A stretch of DNA of 47,580 nt from the NCBI GenBank assembly GCA_016281385.1, contig JAEEIN010000096.1:1-47580 (forward strand), read 5' to 3'. Below the pieces are notes generated by a model. It searched no databases and had not been told where the DNA came from. It worked only from the letters and a program-made list of their open reading frames with translations. Within the stretch, counting starts at the first letter, position 1; the number at the start of each line of letters is the position of its first letter. Positions 36,369 to 44,465 of the stretch are shown in pieces. A program made the position numbers and the translations under genes. Origin of the DNA: Lachnospiraceae bacterium (GTDB lineage: Bacteria; Bacillota; Clostridia; Lachnospirales; Lachnospiraceae).

Positions 36369-38290
36369 TAGAGATACTCAACAAAGCCTCCGAAAGCTAT
36401 TATGCCAAGGATGAGAGTATCCTCTCGGATTTTGAATACGACAAATTATATGACGAGCTTGTCAGATTGGAAGAAGAAACCGGCATTGTAATGGCGGGAA
36501 GCCCTACACAGAAGGTGGGCTATGAATCGGTGGATTTCCTCCCGAAGGAGCGCCATGACCGTCCCATGCTTTCTCTTGCAAAAACAAAGAGCGTGGATGA
36601 ACTGGCAGTTTTCGCGGGAGAACATGAATGCCTGCTAAGCTGGAAACTTGACGGACTGACGGTTGTTCTTACCTATGAAAACGGTGAACTTGTAAAGGCC
36701 GTAACCCGTGGCAACGGCGAGGTGGGTGAAGTGATAACCGCCAACGCAAAGACCTTTGTAAATCTTCCTTTAAGGATATCCTTTAAGCAGAAGCTTGTCA
36801 TAAGAGGTGAAGCGGTCATTACTTACGATGACTTTGCAAAGATAAACGATAAGATAGAAGATGATGCGGACAAGTATAAGAATCCGAGAAATCTCTGCTC
36901 GGGTTCCGTAAGGCAACTTAACAGCAGGATAACCGCAGAAAGAAGTGTCAGGGCTGTCATTTTTAATCTTGTTCTTTCTGAAGGTAAGGAATTCGCAAAA
37001 AGGTCCGAGCAGTTTGCTTTTCTTAAGGAACAGGGCTTTCAGGTCGTGGAGCACTACAAGGTCACTTCGGCGAATATGGCAAAAACCGTTAAAAAGTTTG
37101 CTCACGACGTTGAAACTTATGAGATCCCTTCGGACGGACTTGTTCTTACCTATGACGATATAGAGTATTCGAGAAGCCTTGGAAGGACGGCCAAGTTCCC
37201 AAGGGACTCCATCGCATTCAAATGGCAGGACGAAACAGAGGAGACCACCCTCAGAGAGATCGAATGGAGTCCCTCAAGGACCGGACTTATCAATCCCGTG
37301 GCCATATTCGATACAGTGGAACTGGAGGGTACCAGCGTAAGCCGCGCCAGCGTTCACAACCTTTCCGTGATGAGGGAATTAAAGCTTGGTATCGGAGATA
37401 AGATCCGTGTATATAAAGCCAATATGATCATTCCACAGATCGCTGAGAATCTGACAAAGAGCGGAAATCTTGAGATTCCGAAGGCATGTCCCGTCTGCGG
37501 AGGTCTTACGGAGGAACGGGCCGTAAAAGAGGCTGTCAGCCTTTACTGTACCAATCCCGACTGTCCCGCCAAGCACATAAAGGGCTTTTCCCACTTTGTA
37601 CAGAGAGATGCCTTTAATGTGGAAGGCCTGAGCGAGGCTACACTTGAAAAATTTATTCAGTCAGGTTTTATAAAGGAAGATGCGGATCTTTTCAGACTTG
37701 GCAGATTCAAAACCGAGATCGTGTCCATGGAGGGCTTCGGTGAGAAATCCTTCGAAAATCTCATGGAAAGTATTGAAAAAGCGCGAAATGTCACGCTTCC
37801 ACGGTTGATTTATGCACTTGGAATTGATAATATAGGTCTTGCTACCGCAAAGCTTATCTGCAGAGCTTATGGCAACGATCTGAAGGCCATGACGGAAGCA
37901 GATGTGACGGCACTGTCGGAAATCGACGGCGTTGGAGAGATCATAGCGGCTTCTTTTTGCACTTACTTTAAAGATGCAAAGAATACGGAAGCTCTCAACG
38001 ATCTTCTGAAGGAAGTCACCATAGAAAAAGAAGAAGCGGTATCTTCGGACAGTGAATTAAACGGAAAGACCGTTGTTGTTACAGGTTCCCTTGAGATGTT
38101 TGAAAACAGAAACGCCCTTAAGGAAGCCATCGAGGCCAGAGGCGGCAAGGTATCCGGATCGGTTTCGAAAAATACTTTTGTTCTGGTGAACAACGACATC
38201 AATTCAACTTCTTCGAAGAACAAAACGGCCAAGGAATTAAATGTTCCCATTATGACAGAGGCCGATTTTGTCGCAAAGTATTTAGGATAG
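36347..38290 (+). CDS. ligA: NAD-dependent DNA ligase LigA (divergent active site)
   Basis: LigA seals nicks in DNA using NAD. Domain order is complete over 647 residues: Ia (YYAKDESILSDFEYDKLYDEL), adenylation domain with the nucleophilic Lys in SWKLDGL (about residue 104), RGEAVI, NPRNLCSGSVRQLN, OB fold, a four-Cys zinc finger (CPVCGG ... CTNPDC), helix-hairpin-helix repeats and a C-terminal BRCT domain (ELNGKTVVVTGSLEMF). Against the standard family, the Glu two residues before the Lys is Ser, and motif IV, usually DGVVIK, is DGLVLT, so its Lys is absent. I associate this version with Lachnospiraceae and believe it is a clade trait rather than decay. It overlaps rluF and is followed after 14 bases by metA. 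Confidence 0.94.
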   Translation: MERMQELIEILNKASESYYAKDESILSDFEYDKLYDELVRLEEETGIVMAGSPTQKVGYESVDFLPKERHDRPMLSLAKTKSVDELAVFAGEHECLLSWKLDGLTVVLTYENGELVKAVTRGNGEVGEVITANAKTFVNLPLRISFKQKLVIRGEAVITYDDFAKINDKIEDDADKYKNPRNLCSGSVRQLNSRITAERSVRAVIFNLVLSEGKEFAKRSEQFAFLKEQGFQVVEHYKVTSANMAKTVKKFAHDVETYEIPSDGLVLTYDDIEYSRSLGRTAKFPRDSIAFKWQDETEETTLREIEWSPSRTGLINPVAIFDTVELEGTSVSRASVHNLSVMRELKLGIGDKIRVYKANMIIPQIAENLTKSGNLEIPKACPVCGGLTEERAVKEAVSLYCTNPDCPAKHIKGFSHFVQRDAFNVEGLSEATLEKFIQSGFIKEDADLFRLGRFKTEIVSMEGFGEKSFENLMESIEKARNVTLPRLIYALGIDNIGLATAKLICRAYGNDLKAMTEADVTALSEIDGVGEIIAASFCTYFKDAKNTEALNDLLKEVTIEKEEAVSSDSELNGKTVVVTGSLEMFENRNALKEAIEARGGKVSGSVSKNTFVLVNNDINSTSSKNKTAKELNVPIMTEADFVAKYLG

Positions 38291-38304
38291 GAAGGTAAAC
38301 GAAA

Positions 38305-39219
38305 ATGCCCATTAAGATTCAGAGAGACTTACCCGCAAGAGATATCCTTGAAGGGGAAAACATATTTGTAATGGACGAATTTCGTGCGATGCACCAGGAC
38401 ATCCGTCCTTTGAATGTTGTTATCCTGAATCTGATGCCCAATAAAGAAGTAACCGAAACCCAGCTTCTGCGTAAGCTTTCAAACAGCCCGCTTCAGGTAA
38501 ATGTGGAGCTTTTGCAGACTCAGTCCTATACCCCCACCCATGTGGATGCAAGTCATCTGGAGAGCTTTTATACCACTTTTGATAAGATCAAGGACAGAAA
38601 ATTCGACGGAATGATCATTACGGGGGCACCTCTTGACTATGTAAAGTTTGAGGATGTGGCTTACTGGGATGAGATCTGTAATATCTTTGAATGGTGCAAA
38701 ACACATGTACACTCCACTTTCTTCCTTTGCTGGGCATGCTACGCAGCACTTTATTATTACTATGGTATCGAACGCTACGACAGGGAGGAGAAGCTTTCCG
38801 GTGTTTACAGACACGAGGTTTTAAAGCCCACCTCACCTTTGTTCAGAGGCTTTGACGATGTGTTCTATGCCCCCCATTCAAGGGCCATGACAGTTAAGTC
38901 CGAGCAGATACTTGCGGTACCCGAACTTGAGCTTATGGCAGTTGCGGATGAAGCGGGACCGGCCATCATAAAAACAACTGATTCCCACAAATTCTTCGTG
39001 GGGCTTCACGCCGAATATGACAGGAATACCCTTTCCGATGAGTATTTCAGGGATCTTAACAAGGGACTGAATCCCATCATTCCCAAGAACTATTTCCCGG
39101 ATGACGATCCGTCAAAGACTCCGATAGTTAACTGGAGATCCGCAGGGCAGCTTCTTTATACGAACTGGTTAAATTATTACGTTTATCAGTCAACGCCCTA
39201 CGATATCAACGAGATCTGA
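38305..39219 (+). CDS. metA: Homoserine O-acyltransferase MetA (acyl donor uncertain)
   Basis: MetA acylates L-homoserine in the first step of methionine synthesis. The 304-residue protein starts MPIKIQRDLPARDILEGENIFVMDE, as the family does. The catalytic set is intact and falls at the usual numbers: Cys142, His235, Glu237 and Arg249 (in LHAEYDRNTLSDEYFRD). Two positions are unusual: residue 111, reported to decide between succinyl-CoA (Gly) and acetyl-CoA (Glu), is Asp here; and the nucleophile turn reads CWACYAALYYYYG instead of the usual CWGAQAGLYYHYG. The acyl donor therefore cannot be stated. No SAM riboswitch or T-box precedes it; it follows ligA after 14 bases with a GGAAGG site. Confidence 0.92.
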   Translation: MPIKIQRDLPARDILEGENIFVMDEFRAMHQDIRPLNVVILNLMPNKEVTETQLLRKLSNSPLQVNVELLQTQSYTPTHVDASHLESFYTTFDKIKDRKFDGMIITGAPLDYVKFEDVAYWDEICNIFEWCKTHVHSTFFLCWACYAALYYYYGIERYDREEKLSGVYRHEVLKPTSPLFRGFDDVFYAPHSRAMTVKSEQILAVPELELMAVADEAGPAIIKTTDSHKFFVGLHAEYDRNTLSDEYFRDLNKGLNPIIPKNYFPDDDPSKTPIVNWRSAGQLLYTNWLNYYVYQSTPYDINEI

Positions 39220-39227
39220 CAATAAAG

Positions 39228-39256
39228 AAAAGACCATGGAACCCATGGTCTTTTTT
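39228..39256. terminator. Bidirectional terminator after metA
   Basis: AAGACCATGG (39230-39239) pairs perfectly with CCATGGTCTT (39243-39252) around AAC, flanked by A-rich and T-rich tracts. It ends the tdk-to-metA transcript and also the minus-strand chromate-type operon, whose last stop is at 39267. Confidence 0.9.
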
Positions 39257-39266
39257 GATGCGCATC

Positions 39267-39836
39267 TCAGAACCTGAATATGATCCCCGCGGATGCCCCT
39301 GCCACGAACCAGAGGAAGGGATGGATGTTTTTAAGTTTCTTTATCTGGATAAGTCCGAGAACGACGGATGCCAGTATCATGGATTTCCAGAGAATGATGA
39401 GATCACCCTTTGCCTCGGAAAACAGGGAGACCCGGCATATACCCAGCACCGCCGCCGCAATGACGCCGGTAACTGCGGGACGGATGGTCTTAAATGCCGC
39501 CTGGACTTTGGGATTCTTGTTCATCTTTGAAAAGAATGCGGCGATGATGATGATCACGATGAGGCTGGGAAGGACAAGGCCGAGAGTGGATACGATCCCG
39601 CCGAAGGTGCCCAGAGTGGTAAATCCCGCATAGGTAGCCATGTTTACTCCCAGGGGCCCGGGCGTGGATTCGCTTACGGCGATCATGTTTGTCAGATCTT
39701 CCATGGTGAACCAGTCATACTTTTTTGTCAGTTCCATTAAATAAGGAAGGGTTGCGGGACCTCCGCCTACGGCGAAGAGTCCGATCTTAAAGAATTCCCA
39801 GAAGATCTGAAGATAAAGGAGGATATCAGTCGACAT
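39267..39836 (-). CDS. Chromate-type transporter subunit, second half
   Basis: This is one of two adjacent short CHR-family proteins that together equal a full-length ChrA. The 189-residue protein has about six hydrophobic segments and the domain landmarks FFKIGLFAVGGGPATLPYL and ISVSESTPGPLGVNMATYAGF-type motif (here AVSESTPGPLGVNMATY). The start at 39836 is chosen because GGGAGGT is correctly placed upstream; it overlaps the previous gene by 11 bases. Known CHR proteins export chromate; the natural substrate in an anaerobe may be another anion (inference). Confidence 0.9.
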   Translation of the reverse strand: MSTDILLYLQIFWEFFKIGLFAVGGGPATLPYLMELTKKYDWFTMEDLTNMIAVSESTPGPLGVNMATYAGFTTLGTFGGIVSTLGLVLPSLIVIIIIAAFFSKMNKNPKVQAAFKTIRPAVTGVIAAAVLGICRVSLFSEAKGDLIILWKSMILASVVLGLIQIKKLKNIHPFLWFVAGASAGIIFRF

Positions 39837-40401
39837 TTTTCTTTTTACCTCCCTGCACAAAATCTATTATGAGGCCCAGAACCGCTGCTGAAAGGACCAG
39901 CACCACCGTGGGGATATTTGTAAGGAATGCAAGCACAAAGACGACGATACAGACGATCCATCCTATGGTATCCTTAAGGCTCTTTTTCCCGAGATTGATG
40001 ACGGTATTGATCATGAGTGCGCACACAACGCCCCTGATCCCCATAAGGGCGTGCTGAAACCACACATTGTCCATAAACCCTTTAAGGAACAGGGCAACGA
40101 TCGTTATTATCAGGATCGAGGGAGATACCATACCCAATGTCGAAAATATCCCGCCCATGATGCCCCGCTTTTTATAACCTACGAAGGTTGCGGTATTTAC
40201 TGCGATGATGCCCGGTGTACACTGTCCGATGGCGTAGTAGTCAAGCAGTTCATCGGATTCGATCCATTTTCTTTTTGTGACCAGCTCATATTCAAGCATT
40301 GGAAGCATTGTGAGCCCGCCGCCGAAGGTGAGGCCGCCGATCTTGAAAAAAGAAATGAACAGTTCAAAAAGGCCCGGTCTTTCCTGGTTGTTTTCTTTCA
40401 T
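39826..40401 (-). CDS. Chromate-type transporter subunit, first half
   Basis: The partner of the protein encoded downstream. The 191-residue protein shows FFKIGGLTFGGGLTMLPMLEYELV and GQCTPGIIAVNTATFVGYKKRG, the CHR repeat motifs, and six or so membrane segments ending in a basic tail (GGKKKNVD). In monodomain pairs the two proteins are thought to insert in opposite orientation and work as a heterodimer. The ATG at 40401 has GGAG nine bases upstream; the longer in-frame start at 40443 has none. Confidence 0.9.
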   Translation of the reverse strand: MKENNQERPGLFELFISFFKIGGLTFGGGLTMLPMLEYELVTKRKWIESDELLDYYAIGQCTPGIIAVNTATFVGYKKRGIMGGIFSTLGMVSPSILIITIVALFLKGFMDNVWFQHALMGIRGVVCALMINTVINLGKKSLKDTIGWIVCIVVFVLAFLTNIPTVVLVLSAAVLGLIIDFVQGGKKKNVD

Positions 40402-40433
40402 GTTTTCATCTCCGTTGAATTGAATTCCCGCAT

Positions 40434-40462
40434 ATAATAACATATTAATGGATGAATGCTAA
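40434..40462 (-). promoter_or_regulatory. Candidate promoter of the chromate-type transporter pair
   Basis: On the minus strand TTAGCA (40462-40457) and TATTAT (40439-40434), spacer 17. The boxes are imperfect, but the position, 33 bases before the ATG, is right. Confidence 0.4.
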
Positions 40463-40545
40463 TAATATATTGTCTTCGGATTCTCATTTTTTGTTATGCT
40501 TTTTGGGTGAAATAGAAACATACAATTTTTGTGAAGAAACTTTGG

Positions 40546-40573
40546 TTGTATATTTTTTTTATGCCCGTATAAT
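40546..40573 (+). promoter_or_regulatory. Promoter of the heterodimeric ABC exporter
   Basis: TTGTAT at 40546-40551 and a consensus TATAAT at 40568-40573, spacer 16. The spacer contains a run of T. It precedes the exporter start by about 50 bases. Confidence 0.65.
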
Positions 40574-40624
40574 GATAATAATCAAAATTTCACCGCTATA
40601 TTTTGTAAAATTCGGAGGTATCCC

Positions 40625-42406
40625 ATGGAGGAGAAGAAGTTCCCCAGAACAAAGCTGGGCTGGCTTTGGGACAATATGGAGGGGAAACGCGGACTGTTCA
40701 TGTTCGCTTTGGCCGCTACTGTTGTTTACAGTATGATGCAGATAACGGTCCCCTTCTTTACAGCACACATTGTTGATACATTCATTTCAGGACCTGATGC
40801 GAAGCAGAATCTTGCGGATCACAGGGACACTTTCTTTTTGATGATCGCCGGAATGGTTCTTATCAACCTTTTCAGGACCATCGTTGTATATGTTGACTGT
40901 ATGTCATACGAGAAGGTTTCCCAGTCGGTTCTTTACAGAGTGAGAAATTATCTGTTCAACAAGATCGAACGTCAGGATATGAAGTTTTACAACGAGTATC
41001 GTACCGGCGATCTTATGACCAGAGTCACCGGCGACCTTGATGCGGTAAGGCACATGATCGCCTGGGTAATAAGGACTATCGTTGAATCCTTCGGTCTTAT
41101 GACAGCGGCGCTTATTTATTTCTTTTATATGGACTGGCTCCTTACCGTCTGCCTTATGGTCATCGCGCCCCTTATCCTTATCATCATCCTTCAGTTCAAG
41201 AAGAGGGTTAAGCCCATGCACATGCTTCTTCGTGAGAAGATGGCGGTGATGAACACGAACGCTCAGGAGAATATCTCCGGTAACCGTGTGGTAAAGGCTT
41301 TTGCGAGAGAAGATTATGAGATAAAGAAATTCGACGACTGCAATCAGGATTTCAGAAATACAAACATTAAGACTCAGCGCCTGTGGATGAAATATTTCCC
41401 TTATGTTGAGACATCTGCCAACCTTATGATGGTTGTAATGCTTCTGGCAGGCGGCCTCTTCCTTATATACGGAAGGCTTGAAATGGGCGAATATGTTGCT
41501 TTTTCGGGGCTTATCTGGTGTCTTGCAAACCCCATGAGAACTCTCGGAAACATCATGAACGAATTTCAGAGATTCTCAGCCGCGGCTAACAAAGTAATGG
41601 AGATCTACTACTCGGAGCCCGAGATAGTTGATGCACCCGATGCCGTTGATCTTCCTGACCGCTTCAAGGGAAAGATAGAGTTTAAGAATGTAAGCTTCCA
41701 ATATGAGGATGCAAATATTCCGGTCATCAAAAATGTTTCATTTACGGCGGAGCCCGGCCAGACCGTTGCCATCATGGGTGAGACCGGCTGCGGAAAAACA
41801 ACACTGATCCAGCTGATCCCCAGATTTTATGAACCCACTCACGGCGAGGTTCTTATCGACGGTGTAAATGTAAATAAGATGAAATTAAAGCAGCTTCGCG
41901 GAAATATCGGACTTGCTACGCAGGATGTCCTTCTATATTCGGATACCATAGACGGAAACATCGCTTACGGTGCAAGCGACATATCCCATCAGGAAGTTGC
42001 AAAATTTGCCAAGTATTCAAGGGCTGCGGAGTTTATCGACAAGATGCCCGAAGGTTACGAGACCGTTGTGGGTGAACGCGGCGTAGGCCTTTCCGGAGGT
42101 CAGAAGCAGAGGATCTCCCTTGCGAGAGCGCTTGCGGTTAAGCCTTCGATCCTTATCCTTGACGACACCACAAGTGCCGTTGATATGGAAACGGAGAAGG
42201 AGATTCAGAAGAACCTTCATGAGCTTGATTTTGAATGTACAAAGATCATTATCGCCCAACGTATTTCCACCACAAAGGTGGCGGACAAGATCCTTGTTAT
42301 TCAGGACGGTACCATTACCGAACAGGGAACGCATGAAGAACTCATTGCTAAAAAGGGTTACTATTACGAGCTTGTAAAGCTCCAGACCGGAGAGGAGGTG
42401 GGCTGA
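40625..42406 (+). CDS. ABC exporter half-transporter with degenerate ATP site
   Basis: The 593-residue protein has an N-terminal six-helix export domain (first helix near residue 20) and a C-terminal ATPase domain. Motifs: Walker A GETGCGKTTLI, Q-loop region ATQDVLLYS, a canonical signature LSGGQKQRISLARAL and Walker B LILDDTTSAVD, where the catalytic Glu is Asp; the switch residue region is IIAQRIST, with Gln in place of His. With the next gene it forms a heterodimer of the BmrCD/LmrCD type, usually multidrug or lipid exporters. GGAGG precedes the ATG; the partner starts three bases after the stop. Confidence 0.92.
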   Translation: MEEKKFPRTKLGWLWDNMEGKRGLFMFALAATVVYSMMQITVPFFTAHIVDTFISGPDAKQNLADHRDTFFLMIAGMVLINLFRTIVVYVDCMSYEKVSQSVLYRVRNYLFNKIERQDMKFYNEYRTGDLMTRVTGDLDAVRHMIAWVIRTIVESFGLMTAALIYFFYMDWLLTVCLMVIAPLILIIILQFKKRVKPMHMLLREKMAVMNTNAQENISGNRVVKAFAREDYEIKKFDDCNQDFRNTNIKTQRLWMKYFPYVETSANLMMVVMLLAGGLFLIYGRLEMGEYVAFSGLIWCLANPMRTLGNIMNEFQRFSAAANKVMEIYYSEPEIVDAPDAVDLPDRFKGKIEFKNVSFQYEDANIPVIKNVSFTAEPGQTVAIMGETGCGKTTLIQLIPRFYEPTHGEVLIDGVNVNKMKLKQLRGNIGLATQDVLLYSDTIDGNIAYGASDISHQEVAKFAKYSRAAEFIDKMPEGYETVVGERGVGLSGGQKQRISLARALAVKPSILILDDTTSAVDMETEKEIQKNLHELDFECTKIIIAQRISTTKVADKILVIQDGTITEQGTHEELIAKKGYYYELVKLQTGEEVG

Positions 42407-42408
42407 TC

Positions 42409-44193
42409 ATGGCAGGAAGAAGAAATACTTATCGAGAAGACGAGATCCTGGAAACTCCCTTTGACGTGCATCACCTCATGAGAGCGGGAGTCTATATCAA
42501 ACCCTATGCATTGAAGATGATACTGGCCCTTTCCTTAAGCGCCCTGGGCGCCATCACCGGACTTTTTGCTCCGATGATCACCCAGCATGTATTGGACGTT
42601 CTTGTGCCTGCAAAGGATGTAAAAAAGGTTGTTCTTATGGCCCTTCTTCTTGTGGGAGTATTCATCATAAGCATAATCTGTGTGACATTCAGGTCCCGCA
42701 TGATGATCGGTGTCAGCCAGAGTATCATCTATGATATAAGAAAGGATCTGTTCAGGCATCTGCAGGAACTGCCTTTCCAGTATTACGATGACAGGCCCCA
42801 CGGAAAGATCCTTATAAGGGTCGTTAACTACGTTAACTCCGTATCGGATATGCTTTCAAACGGACTTATCAATATCGTGCTTGAGACCATCAACCTTATC
42901 TTTATCGTTATCTTCATGTTCCTTGTGGATGTGAAGCTGGCCCTTGTTGTTATGTGCGGTGTGCCCGTCCTTGCGGCATTCATGTTCTACATCAAAAACA
43001 AGCAGCGCCGTGCATGGCAGATGGTTTCCAACAAGAACTCGAACTTAAACGCTTACCTTCAGGAGAATATCGTTGGGGCAAGGATAACCCAGATCTTTGC
43101 AAGAGAAGATGAGAATGCAGAAATCTTTGCAACCCTTTCCGATAACTGCAGAAAGACCTGGATGAAGGCTGTTCGTTACAACAACCTGATCTGGCCCGGA
43201 ATCGATAACATTTCCGTTCTGGTCCGTGCAGGCGTATATATCTGCGGACTTATTGTTTTTGCAAACGGAAATTATACTGTGGGTACCATCCTGGCGATCA
43301 CAAGCTACGCAGCGAGGTTCTGGCAGCCCATCATGAACCTTGGTAACATCTTTAACAACTTCATCAACAACATCGCTTATCTTGAGAGAATTTTCGAGAC
43401 CATGGATGAGCCCGTAACAATAAAAGACTGTGACGATGCGGTTGATATGAAGCCCATTAAGGGACATGTTGAATTTGAAAACGTTACCTTTGCGTATGAA
43501 GAGGGAAAAGATGTCCTTCACAATGTTTCCTTTACGGTTGAGCCCGGCGAGAGCGTTGCTCTGGTGGGACCTACCGGAGCGGGAAAGAGTACCATTGTAA
43601 GTCTCATTTCCAGATTCTACAACGTGGGTGAGGGCCGCATACTTATCGACGGACAGGATATTTCAAAGGTTCATTTAAAGAGCCTTCGTTCACAGATGGG
43701 TATCATGCTTCAGGACAGCTTTATCTTCTCGGGAACCATAAAGGACAATATAAGGTACGGAAAGCTTGATGCGACGGATGAGGAGATCGTTAAGTCAAGT
43801 AAGACAGTCTGTGCCGATTCCTTCATAACAAAGATGCACGACGGATATGAGACGGAGGTTAAGGAAAGAGGAAATCTTTTGTCCCAGGGCCAGAAGCAGC
43901 TTATTTCCTTTGCAAGAACCCTTTTGTCGGATCCTGCCATCCTGGTTTTGGATGAAGCCACATCCAGCATCGACGTTCAGACCGAAAAGGCACTTCAGAC
44001 AGGTCTCAACGCAATGCTTAAGGGACGTACCTCATTTATCATCGCACACAGACTTTCAACCATAAAAAACTGTGACAAGATCATGTATATTGACGACGGA
44101 GGTATTGCGGAGTGCGGAACTCATGATGAGTTAATGGCGAGAAAAGGCCTCTATTACAGGCTTTATACAGCACAGATGGATGATATCGCATAA
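42409..44193 (+). CDS. ABC exporter half-transporter with catalytic ATP site
   Basis: The 594-residue partner has the same plan: six membrane helices, then Walker A GPTGAGKSTIV, MLQDSFIFSGT, a degenerate signature LSQGQKQLISFARTL, a canonical Walker B LVLDEATSSID with the catalytic Glu, and the switch His in IIAHRLST. The two proteins complement each other exactly as in known heterodimers: this Glu works with the LSGGQ of the first protein, while the Asp of the first faces this LSQGQ. A GGTGGG site lies just upstream inside the preceding gene's end. The substrate cannot be read from sequence. Confidence 0.92.
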   Translation: MAGRRNTYREDEILETPFDVHHLMRAGVYIKPYALKMILALSLSALGAITGLFAPMITQHVLDVLVPAKDVKKVVLMALLLVGVFIISIICVTFRSRMMIGVSQSIIYDIRKDLFRHLQELPFQYYDDRPHGKILIRVVNYVNSVSDMLSNGLINIVLETINLIFIVIFMFLVDVKLALVVMCGVPVLAAFMFYIKNKQRRAWQMVSNKNSNLNAYLQENIVGARITQIFAREDENAEIFATLSDNCRKTWMKAVRYNNLIWPGIDNISVLVRAGVYICGLIVFANGNYTVGTILAITSYAARFWQPIMNLGNIFNNFINNIAYLERIFETMDEPVTIKDCDDAVDMKPIKGHVEFENVTFAYEEGKDVLHNVSFTVEPGESVALVGPTGAGKSTIVSLISRFYNVGEGRILIDGQDISKVHLKSLRSQMGIMLQDSFIFSGTIKDNIRYGKLDATDEEIVKSSKTVCADSFITKMHDGYETEVKERGNLLSQGQKQLISFARTLLSDPAILVLDEATSSIDVQTEKALQTGLNAMLKGRTSFIIAHRLSTIKNCDKIMYIDDGGIAECGTHDELMARKGLYYRLYTAQMDDIA

Positions 44194-44290
44194 TTTTTTT
44201 GAAAAAAATTTTCATATTAATTTTGTGTTAATCATTGTACTGTATAGTCTAACCATACCCCATAACCCCAATGTACCATTCTCAATAACG

Positions 44291-44329
44291 AGAGGGCCGA
44301 CGAGCGATCGACGGTCCTCTTGTTTTTTT
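44291..44329 (+). terminator. Terminator about 100 bases after the ABC exporter
   Basis: AGAGGGCCG (44291-44299) pairs with CGGTCCTCT (44312-44320), one G-T pair, extended by CGA/TCG after an A-A mismatch, loop GCGA, then a T-rich tract. It ends the exporter transcript or a short transcript that begins in the gap. Confidence 0.88.
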
Positions 44330-44364
44330 CTTTTTTATCTATATAAATCTTAAGGATTTTTTAA

Positions 44365-44393
44365 TTGAACTCCCTGCGTCGCAATGCTATGAT
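44365..44393 (+). promoter_or_regulatory. Promoter of the BspA-like protein gene
   Basis: TTGAAC at 44365-44370 and TATGAT at 44388-44393, spacer 17. The leader of about 65 bases contains a 6-bp inverted repeat (TGTGCC at 44413-44418 with GGCACA at 44424-44429) before the GGAGGAG ribosome site. Confidence 0.65.
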
Positions 44394-44465
44394 AACTATA
44401 TCGTGTTGTTATTGTGCCATAAAGGCACATCATTTGGTATTTTTGGGCACGCGGAGGAGATTCAG

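Noticed and set aside
38291-38304. SAM riboswitch or T-box controlling metA
   Set aside because: Only 14 bases separate metA from ligA, with no leader structure possible there.
44394-44465. Cyclic-di-GMP riboswitch in the leader of the BspA-like gene
   Set aside because: There is one small hairpin only; the conserved two-helix aptamer sequences are not present.
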